From assembly GCA_014529385.2 (NCBI GenBank), contig CM043970.1, positions 43,752,779 through 43,816,778 of the forward strand: DNA of 64,000 nt, read 5' to 3'. A program made the position numbers and the translations under genes. The notes beneath the pieces were generated by a model. The model was not told the origin of the DNA and did no database searches. It was given only the letters and a program-made list of their open reading frames with translations. This document shows, piece by piece, positions 22,351 to 34,835 of this stretch (its first letter is position 1; the number at the start of each line of letters is the position of its first letter). This DNA is from Adiantum capillus-veneris. Its lineage: Eukaryota; Streptophyta; Polypodiopsida; Polypodiales; Pteridaceae.

Positions 22351-24661
22351 CCTGTTGTCCATGATGCATGCTTGTCAGTTGCTGCAGATTAACATGTGTG
22401 GTATTTCGACAGTGGTGGTTCAAAGCACATTACCTCTAGTCGTGAATTGTTTACCTCTCTCGAGTTTGTCCCTCATGGGAATTAAGTCACTTGTGCCAAC
22501 AGTGCCTCTTATCCGGTTCAAGGAGTTGGAAAGATTGTGCTTACTGCTGCAAATGGCAGTTCCTTCACACTTGTTGATGCACTTTATGTACCTGGGATCA
22601 AGAAGAATCTCTTGTCTGTATCCACACTTGCTACACTTGGACTTGTAGTCAAATTTGTGGATGACAGATGTACAGTTCATGATCTTAGTTTTGGTGATGA
22701 AATTGTTGCATTTAGCCTTTTGTGGCATGGGATTTATAAGCTCACTTTTTATGACGAGTGTGGAAAAAATTTTGCAAATGCAGTTGCAAATTCAAGGGCT
22801 ATTGCAGATGAAAAACTTTGGCATGCACATTTTGGTCATCTGAATTTTGCCAGTTTGCTGCGTTTGCAGAAATCTAATATGGTTTGCTTCTTTGCCGCTT
22901 CTTGAAGCACCTGTCAAACATCTTTGTGAAGTTTGTATTGTGGGTAAAATGCAGCGTTCGAAGTTACCAAAGGATGTTTCAGTTAGGGCCACATTCAGGT
23001 TGAAGCTTGTGCATAGTGATGTTTGTGGGCCCATGCAAACCCCGTCCTTGGGCAATTACCTTTACTTCGTGAGTTTCATTGATAATTACTCCAGGCATGC
23101 ATGGGTATTTCTGCTTAAAGCAAAGTCCGATGTTTTTATGTGCTTCAAACAATTTCTGGCTATGGCTGAAAATGTCTCGAAATGTACTATGGGCACCCTC
23201 CGTTCCGATCGAGGGGGGGAGTATGTCTCATGAATTTAATGCATTTTTGGCTAGTCATGGGATAAAACACCAATGTATTGTGCCTTATACATCTCAACAA
23301 AATGGTGTTGCTGAGAGGAAAAATAGGTCACTGACGAAAATGGCACGATGTATGGTCAAAAGTTAAGCTTTGCCGCATTCTTTTTGTCTTGAGTCCATCA
23401 TTTGTCCCACTTATGTACTTAACAGGTGTCCTACGAAAGCTTTGCATTCTATTACTCCATATGAAGCATGGCATGATAGAAAGCCTTCTATTGAGCACAT
23501 GCGTGGTTTTTCCTGTTTGGCATATGCTTTGGTGCCACAAACACAACGCAAAAAATTGGATGATAAGGCTGTCAAATGTATTTTTGTTGGTTATAGTGGT
23601 GAAAGAAAAGGTTACATGTCATATCATCCACAAACAAAGAGTATTGTGGTTTCATGGGATGTAGTGTTTGTGGAAGATTCTGTTCAACGCTTGTTGTCAT
23701 GTACTAGAGACAGTAGTGTAAGCTCATAGGACATTTATGACACTTTGTTGCCTCTTTTCATTGGTGGAAATACGAACGTAAGATCCAATGAGGCAAATGT
23801 ACAGCCTATGGGGGTTTCTGAAAACCTTACAGATCAGCCTATAACTGATGCTGATGTACATGATGTGCTTGATGAGGAAAGGTCTGAAAATGAGCAAGCT
23901 AGAGGTATGCCAAAATGGCTGGTGCACACTTTGCGTGACAGTAAATTGGATGCATCTTTGTCTAGTCGTACTCGTTCAGGATCTCGCCATGCATCTTATG
24001 CATTAGATTGTTATGCTTTGGCTGTGTCTAGCTTACATGATGTTGAGAAGCCTCTGTCTTTTGATGAAGCATAGAATTTAGAAAATTGGATGGTTGCCAT
24101 GCAATCACAATATGATGCACCTATAGAAAATGACACATGGACTTTATGTGATTTGCCTCCTGGCAAAAAGGCCATTGGCACGAAGTGGGTGTACAAGTTG
24201 AAACGCAAGCCGGACGGTGAGATTGATCGCCATAAGGCTCGACTTGTTGCGAAGGGTTATGCACAACAAAAAGGCATAGATTATGAAGATACATTTTCTC
24301 CCACTTCTCGTATGACTATTGTGCGTTTTCTATGTGCATTGACAGCTCATTTTGTTTGGGATGTACATCAATCACACATTGTTACTGCTTTCTTGAATGG
24401 TGACATATTTGAGGAAGTTTATGTAACGTGGCCTCTAGGTTTTGTCATAAAAGGACCAGAGGACAAAGCGTGTAGATGTAAGAAGGCTTTGTGTGGGTTG
24501 AAGCAATCTCCTCGTGCTTGGTATGAGAAATCCGACACTATTTGGTCAAACGAGGCTTTTGTAACAGTCCAACAGAAAGCACATTGTATGTAAAGCGTGA
24601 GGATGATGTACTTCTCATTGTGGTTCTTTATGTCGATGATTTACTTATCACTACACCAAAT

Positions 24662-24666
<5 letters not shown>
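22351..24666 (+). pseudogene. copia-2 protease, integrase and partial RT
   Basis: The protease box reads WYFDSGGSKH (DSG intact) at about 22400. The integrase has the zinc-finger region (about 22818-22935, frameshifted near 22885), Asp in HSDVCGP, Asp in RSDRGGEY followed by a TGA at about 23232, and Glu in NGVAERKN. RT has GTKWVYKLKRKPDGEIDRHKA, FSPTSRMTIVRFL and the box YVDD at about 24634. It then runs into a GA repeat. Frameshifts near 22885, 23365 and 24535 and stops at 22390 and 24072 inactivate it. Unlike copia-1 it retains the whole integrase core. Confidence 0.87.
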
Positions 24667-24749
<83 letters not shown>

Positions 24750-24765
24750 GAGGGAGAGAAGAGAG
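24662..24765. repeat. (GA)n microsatellite at copia-2/LINE junction
   Basis: An almost pure GA run of about 100 bases begins exactly where copia-2 reads 'gagaga' in its own sequence. LINE DNA follows. It marks a rearrangement junction. Confidence 0.95.
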
Positions 24766-26377
24766 GAGAGAATAGATCTGCAGTGAGCACTCCCTCCCTA
24801 GGGCTTCGGTGGTGCTCTGGCTTACGCTCGCGCTCATCGTGAATTACTCTTCACGGGACCTCATTCACTCCTACTGCAGCTTCTACGCATCCTTAGCACT
24901 CGGCACATTCAGGTCCTTCATTTGCTTCTCTTGCTATGGCCTCCTCTGTATTACCTTCTTCTTTTAGAGTAGACCCTAGGGAAGAAGTTCAGAGCTTAGT
25001 GCATGAGAAACTGGATAATACTTCCTCTTATGATGCGTCGGCCCTGTTTAACATTTTACAAGAGTCCATTAGCAATGACCCCCAAATAAAAGGGGATCAC
25101 CAAGTCTCTCTGGATTCCGAAATGATTTGGCAACAAATCTCTGTTTTCAAAGCTCGTGCGGTTGTGTTGTTCTTCACTGGTCGACTGCCCCAAATTAACG
25201 ATATCGGACAGGCCATTGATAAAGGGTTTGGAGCACAGGTAATAGATAAAATCTTCTATGCGGGGCAAGGACTTTTCGAGGTTCTGTTTCTCAAACCTCA
25301 AGATTAGGTTGCTTTTCTGTCGAAACCCACTGTTATATTGTTTGGAGCGGTCGTGCATGTGTTTGATTGGAAAACCATTAAAATGATTAAAGCTGACTTG
25401 CTATATTAGTGCCCCGTGTGGGTTGAGTACATAGACCTGCCATCCTTCATGTGGCCATGCATTAAAGATATTACAGCCACATTAGGGCAAGTATTGCATG
25501 CCCCCACCATTAACTCTCCTAATCGTAACAAGGCTTGTCTTCTGTGGAATACCACAAACCCCTTTCCACAAACTATAGACATTAACATCCCGTCTGTAGG
25601 AAGGATGGTGTTGTACTTAAAATGGGGTTCTTTAGAAGGAGCATGTTTTCACTGTAACAAACTAGGGCATTTCTCAATAAATTGCCCCACGGTAACTCAA
25701 TCCTCAGGAGATCTCATCCCTTCATATCCCGACAGTAAAAATTTGGTTCCACGGGAACAAATTTTTGGGAAATCTCCTAGTACACTTCATCCAGGTAATG
25801 CTAGTAGCCCTGGGGTGCAGCAGACCTCGGTAAATGTCTCCCCTGCGTATGCGCATGCCCCTGGCACCATACATCCTCATGTGAAAGGGGTATCGATACC
25901 TCTATTCAACTCTACTCATGCAGGGAACCAGGATAAATCGGGTAATGGGCATCAAGGTCCAGCCTCTTCTAATAATCCTCATGGTATTAACAGAACCGCT
26001 GATAAGGAGAAAAGACCCATTGATGCGGATGGGTTTCAAACTGTCTCGACTAGGAAATCCTTCAAACCCCGACAGCCTTCCTCGGGTTACATTAGTCCCA
26101 ATGTATTTGACATCCTGCAAGACATGCCTTCACCTGAAACTTTGGCTGCTATTGAGGCAGCATGCAATACCGCTGAAAAAATACCTCTTATTCGGGAGGA
26201 ACCTGCGCTTAACCTGTTGAGCTTATATGTGAAGCTACTCAATATATGGCTTCTCTATATATGGCACCCAGGTCCCCTCTATATATACATCATCTCATGT
26301 GTGTATTCTACACACTTTGGGGTTCTACTTCTGTGTTCTCTCCTTCTCTCTCAACATGGTATCAGAGCAGTACGTTT

Positions 26378-27310
26378 TTGTTTTCGATTTTTCTCCTGAT
26401 CAAAATCGATTTTGCAGAAACTACCCACTAGAGGGGTCAGAATCGATGTGGTCTACAACTTTGCAGAAGGAAGTTTCTTCAAATTCTGCATCGATTTTGA
26501 GTTATCGTTCATGGACTGCGTACATACCTGAAAAATAGCTTCCGCGTTTTGTTTTTGATTTTTCTGCTAATTGCAAACGATTTTGCAAAAACTACTCGCG
26601 AGAGAGACCGGAATCGATGTGGTCTACAACTTTGCAGAAGGAAGTGTTTCGAATTCTGCACTGATTTTGAGTTATCGTTCGCGGACTGCGTACATACCTG
26701 AAAAGCAACTTTCGCTTTTTGTTTTTGATTTTTTGCTAATTAAAAATGATTTTGCAAAAACTACTCGTTTTGGAGACCGGAATCGATGTGGTCTACAACT
26801 TTGCAGAAGGAAGTGTTTTCAAATTCTGCACCGATTTTGAGTTATTGTTCGCGGACTGCGTACATACCTGAAAAGCAATTTTTGCTTTTTGTTTTTGATT
26901 TTTGTGCTTATTGAAAACGATTTTGCAGAAACTACCCGCATGAAAGACCGGAATCGATGTGGTATACAACTTTGCAAAAGAAAGTGTTTTCAAATTCTGC
27001 ACCAATTTTGAGTTATCATTCGCGGACTGCGTACATACCTAAAAAGCAATTTTCGTTTTTTGTTTTTTATTTTTCTGCTTATTGAAAACGATTTTGCAGA
27101 AACTACCCGCGTGAGAGACCGGAATCGATGTGTTCTACAACTTTGCAGAAGAAACTACCCGCGATGGGGATTGGAATCGATGTGGTCTATAACTTTGCAG
27201 AAGAGAGTTTCTCTAAATTCTGCACCAATTTTGGGTTATCGTCTCGGACTGCGAATATGTTTGAAAATCAAAATTTTACTTTTTGCTTTTGATTTTTCTC
27301 ATAATTGAGA
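26378..27310 (+). repeat. About 171-bp tandem repeat array inside TRIM-like element
   Basis: The marker 'aatcgatgtg' recurs at 26441, 26612, 26781, 26952 and 27123, spacings of 171, 169, 171 and 171 bases. A truncated extra unit has its copy of the same site at 27175. Units share a CGGACTGCGTACATACCTG segment. Because 171 is divisible by three, the units produce spurious repeating ORFs. This is a satellite-length repeat in a mobile element. Confidence 0.93.
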
Positions 27311-27539
27311 ACTTCTCAATTATATTTTTCTTCATCAATCATATATTTGTTACTGACGTAACTTTGCTACAGAAGCCAATTACACATCGTTCCGATTCAG
27401 TCGAGCCGTTGATGATTGTCCAAATTCTATCGAGCTACTGTTGGTACATGATCTTTTGTTATATGATATAGTCGTTCATTGATTCTCGTATAATTATTCT
27501 TTTAGAGATATAGTTTACGTCGTTTTATTGATAATTTCT

Positions 27540-27970
27540 CATTGATACCATAGTGATTTTGATGGTACCATGATGATGTTTTGTTAATACTTTGGTCATG
27601 GTGATTTTCGTTGATACCATGATGATATGTCATTGATACCATGGTTATTCTCGGTGGTGCCATGATGATATTTCGTTGATACCATGGTTATTCTCGGTGA
27701 TTCCATGATGATATTTCGTTGATTCCATGGTGATTTTTATTGATACCATGATGATGTTTTGTTGATACCATGGTTATTCTCGGTGATACCATGATGTTGT
27801 TTCGTTGATACCATGGTTATTCTCGGTGATGCCATGATGATATTTCGTTGATACCATGGTTATTCTTGGTGATGCCATGATGTTGTTCTGTTGATACAAT
27901 GATTATTCTCGGTGATATCATGATGCTTTTCGTTGATACCATGATCATTTATTCATTTTTATTGACATAA
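27540..27970 (+). repeat. 43-bp minisatellite array inside TRIM-like element
   Basis: The core 'atggttattctcgg' or its variants occurs at 27641, 27684, 27727, 27770, 27813, 27856 and 27899, an exact 43-base spacing each time. Each unit is built of two related halves containing 'gataccatg'. Less regular units flank the core on both sides. Confidence 0.93.
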
Positions 27971-28876
27971 TGATGATATTTTGTTAATACTTTGATGGTA
28001 TTCATTGATCACTACATTGATAAATGTTGTTTTATGTAGTATATACACATATCATTTGTATCACGTAATCTTACATTTTGTACTTTTATGTTTATACTTT
28101 ATGTACCATATGTTGTCGTGCGTATATATGTCGTCAAAAGAGTGGCATCGCGAACCATCTCTTATGGCATTGTGAACGTAATTATTTCATTAACGATGCT
28201 AATAATTTTCATGACATGTTTTTTTTTGGAGTCTATGATCTATGTAGGATTGATCAAAGAATTGATTTTATGAAGACAAACTTGGTGACAATAAAAGATT
28301 TATGAAGATATGTTTGGTGATGCCATATTGATGACAACATGAAGACATGTTTGGTGATGCGATATTGATGACAAGCTACACAGCAGATTCACGGAGACAC
28401 TTTTGATTACAAGCTAATCGATAGCTTTTACACCTCTTTATTGAACCTTTGTATTCATTATTGTATTTGATAGGAGTAATGTAACTCCTCATAAAACATT
28501 CATTGTAAAAGGAGTGATGTAGCTCCTCGTAAACATTTGTATATTCAATGATTTTTATAATATAACGGTGGGTGTATATAGAGCTGTGGGTTTTTCCCTT
28601 GATCCCCCAAGGGTTTTTTCATCCACAGTTAGGGACCCTTATTTGAGCGGGGGTGTTGAGCTTATATGTGAAGCTACTCAATATATGGCTTCTCTATATA
28701 TGGCACCCAGGTCCCCTCTATATATACATCATCTCATGTGTGTATTCTACACACTTTGGGGTTCTACTTCTGTGTTCTCTCCTTCTCTCTCAACATAACC
28801 TTGAGGTCAACATGGCGGACAGTGATGATAGCTCAAATGAAGGCGGTAACACTCAAGTTGTTATGAACACTCCCTC

Positions 28877-31800
28877 ATGAAAGTTGCAACCTTTAATGTG
28901 AAAGGTCTTAATGACCCCAATAGGCTGTCCATGCTTAATAAATGGATTCTGCAAAAAGATCTCGATGTAGTGCTTATACAAGAGCATAAATGGCATAAAA
29001 GAGCAGGAGAAACTTACCATTTCAAAGGATACTCGTGCTTTTATGGGGGGAGAAAAGGAGAGTATTCTGGGGTGCTGACTTTTATTAAGAATTCTCTTAA
29101 CCCTCAATGGGTGCTGGATCATCCCTCGGGTCGCTGTTCTGTCTTTATAGTAGATTCGACATGGGGACCTCTACATATTGTTAATGTGTATGCTAATAAT
29201 AATTGGAATCACAGAATGGAAACTTGGTCTTGGTTGAAACTGATGACTCTAGGCAAGGGTATTTTTGGCGGTGATTTCAATATGGTTACTAAAATGGTGG
29301 ATACTACATCCATAGCCATTGTTATGTCAAAAGAGGAAGCTGCTTGATGGGATGACCTGGAATCCCTACATCAAATGTCAGATGCCTGGTTAAATGGGTT
29401 TAGCTCAAATGGGTCACTTTTCATTCAAAATCGCACATATCATCTTCGTCTAGATTGGATAGACTTTATTTTATGGAAGATGAATGGCTACCTGCTAATT
29501 GTCAAATGCAAGTTCAGATTGACTTCTGTATGTCTGATCACTTTCCTCTCGTTTTGAATCTTTCTGATGCTAATGCTAGATCACTTAAATTTGGTAAAGC
29601 GAGACCTCTCATGGTGAATAATTTGTTGTTACATGATGAACACTTTCAAGCAGATGTCCTACATTGTGCTAATCATGCTAAGCAGATAACAACTGATCCG
29701 GTTAATGCTTGGAATTTTTTCTGTGCTGAAATGCAAAAATGTATCAGACATCATGGTAAGATGAGAGCTGCCCAAAAGCGATAGAAACTGGCTGCATTGT
29801 GTGCGAAACTTAAACCCTTGTTAGAACAGGTACATAAAGGACAGGTAACCACACAACTATGTACTAAAATTGAGGATATTAGGGGTGCTCTTCTATCTAT
29901 AAGTGAGGCTGAGGTTGCTAAATGCAAATTCAAATGCAGGGTAAGAGAATTATGAGATGTAAATGACACCTCAAAGGGATTTTTTCATAAGCTAAAAACC
30001 AAACATAATCGAGAGGCTATCACTAGAATTATAACAGAGGATGGGTCCGAAGTCACTGACAGCCAGAACCTTATGCAAACCTACGTGGATCATTATAATG
30101 CTATCTTAAATAAACCAGTGGATACCTCGAAGCAAAGAGCACAGGCAATGGAGGTGATGTTAGCCTCTGTGGACTTTTGCATTAATAACTTTGATGCCCA
30201 GAGGCTTGAGGGCTGCTTTGAGGAAGAAGAAATCTACTCTGCTATCACTAAATTGGGAAATGACAAAACACTTGGAGCTTGTGGGCTTTCAAAGGAATTC
30301 TTGATGCATTTTTGGCCACATCTGAAATGTATGGTTATGCAGGCAATGAATGCTATCTGGGCATCATAGGCTATGGATCCTCATCTCAAAGAAGGAATTG
30401 TTGAACTCATTCCTAAGCAAAAATTCTGCTCAACTTTATCACAATGGAGACCCATAACCATGATGGGGTTACTGTATAAGGTTCTAGCTAAATCAGTGGC
30501 TATTAGATTATCCCCTCTGTTACGGAAACATATCCATATAAACCAATCGGGATTCATTGGGGGTAGATCTATTTTGGACAATATTTTGGTTGTTCAAGTG
30601 GGGACTGAATATGCTGTCAAAACAAATCAGAACTCAGTAATGCTACAATTAGATTATGAAAAAGCATTTGACACTGTAGCCTAGGACTTCATTTATGCTA
30701 TCATGAAAAAAATGGGGTTTGGGACCAACATGAGTACATGCATCTTCTTGCTGGGGCAGCAGGCTACATCAAGGATTATAGTAAATGGCAGACTTTCAGG
30801 CCCAGTTCAGATCCAAAGATCAGTGAGACAAGGGTGCCCCTTAAGCCCTCTTTTTTTTGCTATCAATACTCATCCTTTATTCTGCTTTTTGGAGAAACAA
30901 TCAGCTCTAGGGAGAATCAATGGGATAAAATTGTCCAAGGAACAATTGCTGGCTCTAGGTTTTGCTGATGACACTTTGATTTTTCTACATGCTACCAATT
31001 TAAATATGAATAAATGTATGGCTTACCTCACCCTGTTTTCTTTGGCTGCTAGAATGAACTTGAACTTGCAAAAATTTGTGCTTATTGATATTAATGCAGA
31101 CCAGTTTAACAATCTTATTTGGGCTGGCAAGAGAATCCCAAAAGGACATGTTGTCAGATATTTGGGGTACCCAATAGGAATACACTCAAATGATAACCAG
31201 CTGGTTTAGTGGTTTTTATCCAAAGTCCGAACGAAATTCGCTGCATGGCTCTGTGATGAGTGGCCGTTGCATGTCAGACTTAGAATCATACAGGCCATTC
31301 TCATGCCGTATCTGTTGTACTATCTGCCATTGTTGGACTGGAAAAAAAAGCACCTAGCTCAAATACAAACGTTGTTGACAAAATTCCTTTGGGGCAATAA
31401 AGGGAAAACTTGCGCCTTCATTGAATGGGACTTTGTTATTAGTCCTAGAAATCAAGGGGGATTGGGGGTGCTTAACCTGCAGGCACATGCTCACGCTCGA
31501 CGGCAACTATGGTCAAACATATGTTCAAACGGGACACTATTTGGTCCAGATGCATGTGGGATATTATTTCTCTGTCAATGGTTTACTATCATGGCACATG
31601 GAACATGTCGGACTGGGACAAATTGTTTTTGCATGCCCCTCTTAAAACTGGTTGCATTACTTCTCAGCTGATGATTAACTCTTGGAAACACACGTGCTCT
31701 AATTTGATATGGCAAGGTCATCTTAGGTATAGAGGCAATTCTCTTGGTCAAGAAAATGTTTTCTGGAGCTTTGTCTTTAAAACTCCCCCTGCCTTGATTA

Positions 31801-32646
31801 TTAAAAAACAATCCATCAGGTTATTCAAAAAAGGTATCATATATATGCATTGATCAAATGTTGGACTCTCAGGGGTTGTTTGTTCCCTTTTTTGCAGCTA
31901 GGAGACAATTCAAACTGTCGAATGCTTTCAGAAGAAGTTGGATAGACTTATGTATTCAAACATTCAGGCTTCAAGTTCCCCTTACAGAGAACTTATGGGA
32001 AAGATTCCGAGACTGGCACTTACCAGGGAATGCAGTTGATTGGTGGAAATCTTCTACTGCACAGTTCTACACTTTGCTTATTCCAGATTTGGACATCTCA
32101 ACTAGATGCAACAGATATTGGAGGTTCAAAAAATCACAAGAGTGGTGGATACAACGGGTGATGGTATTATGGAGTCTTCCTTGTTCGAATAAGCACAAGT
32201 TTATTTTGTGGAGACTTCTCAGAGGCTCTCTACCCTGTGGAGAACTGCTACTTAAGAAATGTATTTCAGATGGGAAATGCCCAAATTGTAAAGCTACGGA
32301 GACCATTAAACACCTATTTTGGAACTGCAAAAATGTAAGACAATGGTGGCTATGGATTTTACAACATGTACAAAAATGGGTTCCTATCAAACTGTCTATC
32401 TTTTCTATGACATTTGGGTTGTGCAAATTTCCGGATGACGCAATGCAGTTTTGTATGCAATCCTTGAGAGTTTGGTTACTGTTTTTTATCTGGAATGCTC
32501 GAAATTTTGCCTGTTTTGAGAAAATCTTGCTTTACAACGTTACTATTCCTTGGGAGATTATCAAGAAAAAGATGATGGAGGACTGCCTTTGTATCATTGA
32601 TGGGAAGATGAAAGGGAGATGTTTACAGTTCATAAGTCCGATCTGA
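28877..32646 (+). pseudogene. LINE ORF2 (endonuclease, reverse transcriptase), interrupted
   Basis: ATG 28877 overlaps the ORF1 stop. The AP-endonuclease part shows TFNVKGLN, IQEHKW and FGGDFNM (28880-29290). Stops or frameshifts occur at 29345, about 29470, 29782, about 29953 and 30367. RT shows LIPK, QWRPITMM, SGFIGGRSI, LQLDYEKAFD, RQGCPLSP and the catalytic box FADD at about 30962, with stops at 30682 and 31207. The C-terminal zf-RVT region has KCPNC and HLFWNC (about 32276-32330), and the last frame ends at 32646. All key motifs are present but the frame is broken repeatedly. Confidence 0.85.
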
Positions 32647-32698
32647 CATTGATCAATGTCGAGATGATGTAATATATATGTAAATAATAAGTTTTCCC

Positions 32699-32702
<4 letters not shown>

Positions 32703-32740
<38 letters not shown>

Positions 32741-34060
32741 AAAACAAAAAGAAAGAAAGAGAGAATAAAAAACCAAAGAGAGAGAGCGGGGGGGGAGAAG
32801 ACGAAAGAGAGAGGTAAGGGGAGAAAACAAAAAGAGAAAGAGATTAGGTTAAAATTTAAATTAGATTAGGTTAGATTACATTTAGATTTATGTTTATGTT
32901 GAGTTTAAGATTAGGTTAGATTTAGATTTACGTTAGATTAAGATTAAGTTAGATTTAAAATTAGGAAAGTTAAAGATTAGCTAGCTATATTAGATTTAAG
33001 TTAGATTACATTTAGGTTTATGATTTAAGACTGGATTAAATTTAGGTTTATGTTGAGTTTAATATTAAATTAGATTTAGATTAAGATTAAGACAAGATTT
33101 AAAATTAAGTAGATTAAATTTAGATTTAAGTTATATTACATTTAGGTTTAGGTTAGATTTAAGATTAGATTAGATTTAGGTTTATTTTGAGTTTAAGATT
33201 AGTTTAGATCTAAATTTATGTTTGATGGACTAACTTTTTTTAGATTTAGGTTAGATTCTAGTGCATGTCAATGAAGGTGCGCTTTGCCCAAAGAGCAAAC
33301 ACTAGTTACACAACAATATGTATATTCCCATCAAAATTTGACACCTGTTAACTCACACACTAACCATATTCAATTATCTGCGAATCACCACATGTTCAAT
33401 TAGGTTAGATTTAAGATTAAATTTTAGATTGATTTTTTATCTTAGAGTCTACCTTCGGGATTACGGTAAAAAACTTAGAGTTAGATGAACGGTGATCCCT
33501 CTCTTTCTCTCTACGGATGCGACCTTAGTTGGAAAGCTTTCAACGGCATGATACTCAGATTGGAGGCCAACATGTAATGTGCTAAGTAATCCCTCGAACC
33601 CAATGGTTTTGATCTCCGTGCACCTCTAGACCAAGGTGTGTGGGGATTGGACATGACTAGAGAATGTGAGGTAGTCTACAGTCTGAACAAAGCGAGAGAT
33701 AGAGAGAGATAAAAGATGGAGGATGCCAATAGAAGATTAAATTTATGTTCAGGTTATAAGGCGAGGATGTGGGGCCGTCCAACCGAAACACCTATCTCTC
33801 AACGAGGATCTTATGTCCTTGTAATCAATGCAAGTATGTTGTGCGATGGACAAGATGCGTTTCTTTGTAGCATGTTCGCCAATTTGGCGAGTTCGATCCA
33901 TCTATTATAGATCGAGTTGTTGCCAATTATAACATGTTGGACTCTAACACTGGCCAATAGGCAACAATCTCGCAACCCAATAGACGTGTTCATAGGCGCT
34001 TTGGTCAAGCAGCATATGTGAGGTAATCGGGATGGCAGCCTCTTTGTAATGGCAGCCTCA
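32703..34060 (+). mobile_element. CACTA 5'-region derivative
   Basis: After a GA/A-rich stretch come degenerate TTAGATTTAGG-type repeats (32850-33250). From about 33440 the sequence is collinear with 49440-50130 of the complete CACTA, including 'tctccgtgcacctctagacc' and the first transposase exon (about 33770-34020). The exon is frameshifted and lacks its start context. About 33255-33400 matches nothing else in the window. No functional product is expected. Confidence 0.75.
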
Positions 34061-34835
34061 AAAGTCCTGCTTATGGTGATGCCTTAGATGATGGCCATGG
34101 TAGTGTCGATAATGTTGGTCTCAAGTTCTGAGATGTACCGTGGGGAACATTTTAAGTGTCCCTTTGGCATACACAACTTGATGAGGTAATCGGGAAGAGT
34201 TTGCAAGCCCTATCACTCTACCATTGAGGCTCAGTGTAAGACCAGCTACTGCAAGAGCTTGCATATCTAGAGTTTTCATAAATCTGTGAATATTGATGTT
34301 GTGGGCCTTCAAAAATAGAAAGGTGTCATCCACAAACCCTTTGCCCGGGATATCCTTACCTCCTAATTTGAGGGTTTGCCAATTATAACTCGTTGTTGCC
34401 AATTATAACTCATTGGACTCTAACACTGGCCAATAGGCAGCAATCTTGCAACCCAATAGACATGTTCGCAGGTGCTTTGGTCAAGCAGCATATGTGAGGT
34501 AATCGGGATGGCAGCCTCAAAAGTCCTGCTTATGGTGATGCCTTAGATGATGGCCATGGTAGTGTCGATGATGTTGGTCTCAAGTTGTGAGATGCACCGT
34601 GGGGAACATTTTAAGTGTCCCTTTGGCATACACAACTTGATGAGGTAATCAGGAAGAGTTTGCAACCCCTATCACTCTACCATTGAGGTTCAGTGTAAGA
34701 CCAACTGCAAGAGCATACATATCTAGAGTTTTCATACATCTGTGAATATTGATGTTGTGGGCCTTCAAAAATAGAAAGATGTCATCCACAAACCCTTTGC
34801 CCGGGATATCCTTACCTCCTAATTTGAGGGTTTGC
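33916..34835. repeat. Tandem duplication (476-bp period) of a CACTA-LINE chimera
   Basis: Unit 1 (33916-34379) and unit 2 (34392-34835) each join a sense piece of CACTA transposase exon 1 to an antisense piece of a LINE RT. The minus strand of both units encodes GKGFVDD, the RT active-site box, followed by a LINE-typical helix. Unit 1 has a 19-base internal duplication near 34040. The chimera formed first and was duplicated later. Confidence 0.88.

Larger units (their letters stand above)
15016..24666 (+). mobile_element. Ty1/copia retrotransposon 'copia-2', same family as copia-1, 3' end missing
   Basis: The 5' LTR, primer site, gag, and then, after a nested chromovirus at 16635-22350, protease, integrase and the RT up to just past YVDD can be aligned with copia-1. 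It stops at 'caccaaatgagaga', where copia-1 continues with RNase H. From there a GA tract and LINE sequence take over, and no 3' LTR of this family is found further right. The distal quarter has been lost. Confidence 0.88.
26215..28795 (+). mobile_element. Non-autonomous, TRIM-like LTR retrotransposon with internal satellite arrays
   Basis: LTRs of 142 bp (26215-26356 and 28654-28795) look identical base for base. They are flanked by the exact 5-bp duplication taacc (26210-26214, 28796-28800). A primer site, tggtatcagagc, directly abuts the 5' LTR (26357-26368), and a 'gagcggggg' purine tract lies before the 3' LTR. The 2.3-kb interior has no gag or pol, only two tandem arrays. The LTR size fits TRIMs but the interior is longer than usual. 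Identical LTRs imply a recent insertion using enzymes supplied by another element. Confidence 0.92.
24936..28880 (+). pseudogene. LINE ORF1 (nucleic-acid-binding protein), split by TRIM-like element
   Basis: ATG 24936 starts a DUF4283-like region. In-frame stops occur at 25305 (TAG) and about 25408. A CX2CX4HX4C knuckle, CFHCNKLGHFSINC, lies at about 25648-25690, and a Ser/Pro-rich tail follows to 26214. After the insertion the frame resumes at 28801 with an acidic Asp/Ser/Asn-rich tail and ends at TGA 28878-28880. That stop overlaps the ORF2 start as ATGA. The protein would coat LINE RNA; this copy is broken. Confidence 0.8.
24766..32702 (+). mobile_element. L1-type LINE retrotransposon, degenerate, with nested TRIM-like element
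   Basis: A 5' leader is followed by ORF1 with a DUF4283-like N-terminus and zinc knuckle. ORF2 follows, with an AP endonuclease, RT and C-terminal zf-RVT region. The 3' end near 32700 runs into a GA tract. Several stops and frameshifts occur in both ORFs. ORF1 is split at 26214/28801 by an LTR element. The LINE fragment at 13757-15015 and the antisense pieces near 34-35 kb and 59.9 kb are related copies. Confidence 0.88.

Noticed and set aside
24542-24842. ORFs rich in Glu-Arg or Ser-Leu repeats on both strands
   Set aside because: They are read entirely through the GA microsatellite and its flanks; no domain is present.
27540-27970. Regular 43-bp repeats considered as a CRISPR-like array
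   Set aside because: Units are contiguous with no unique spacers, and the locus is a eukaryotic retroelement interior.
32850-33250. TTAGATTTAGG-rich stretch considered as telomeric DNA
   Set aside because: No TTTAGGG array is present. The same degenerate sequence occurs inside the CACTA element (48640-48760 and 49190-49430), so it is transposon DNA.
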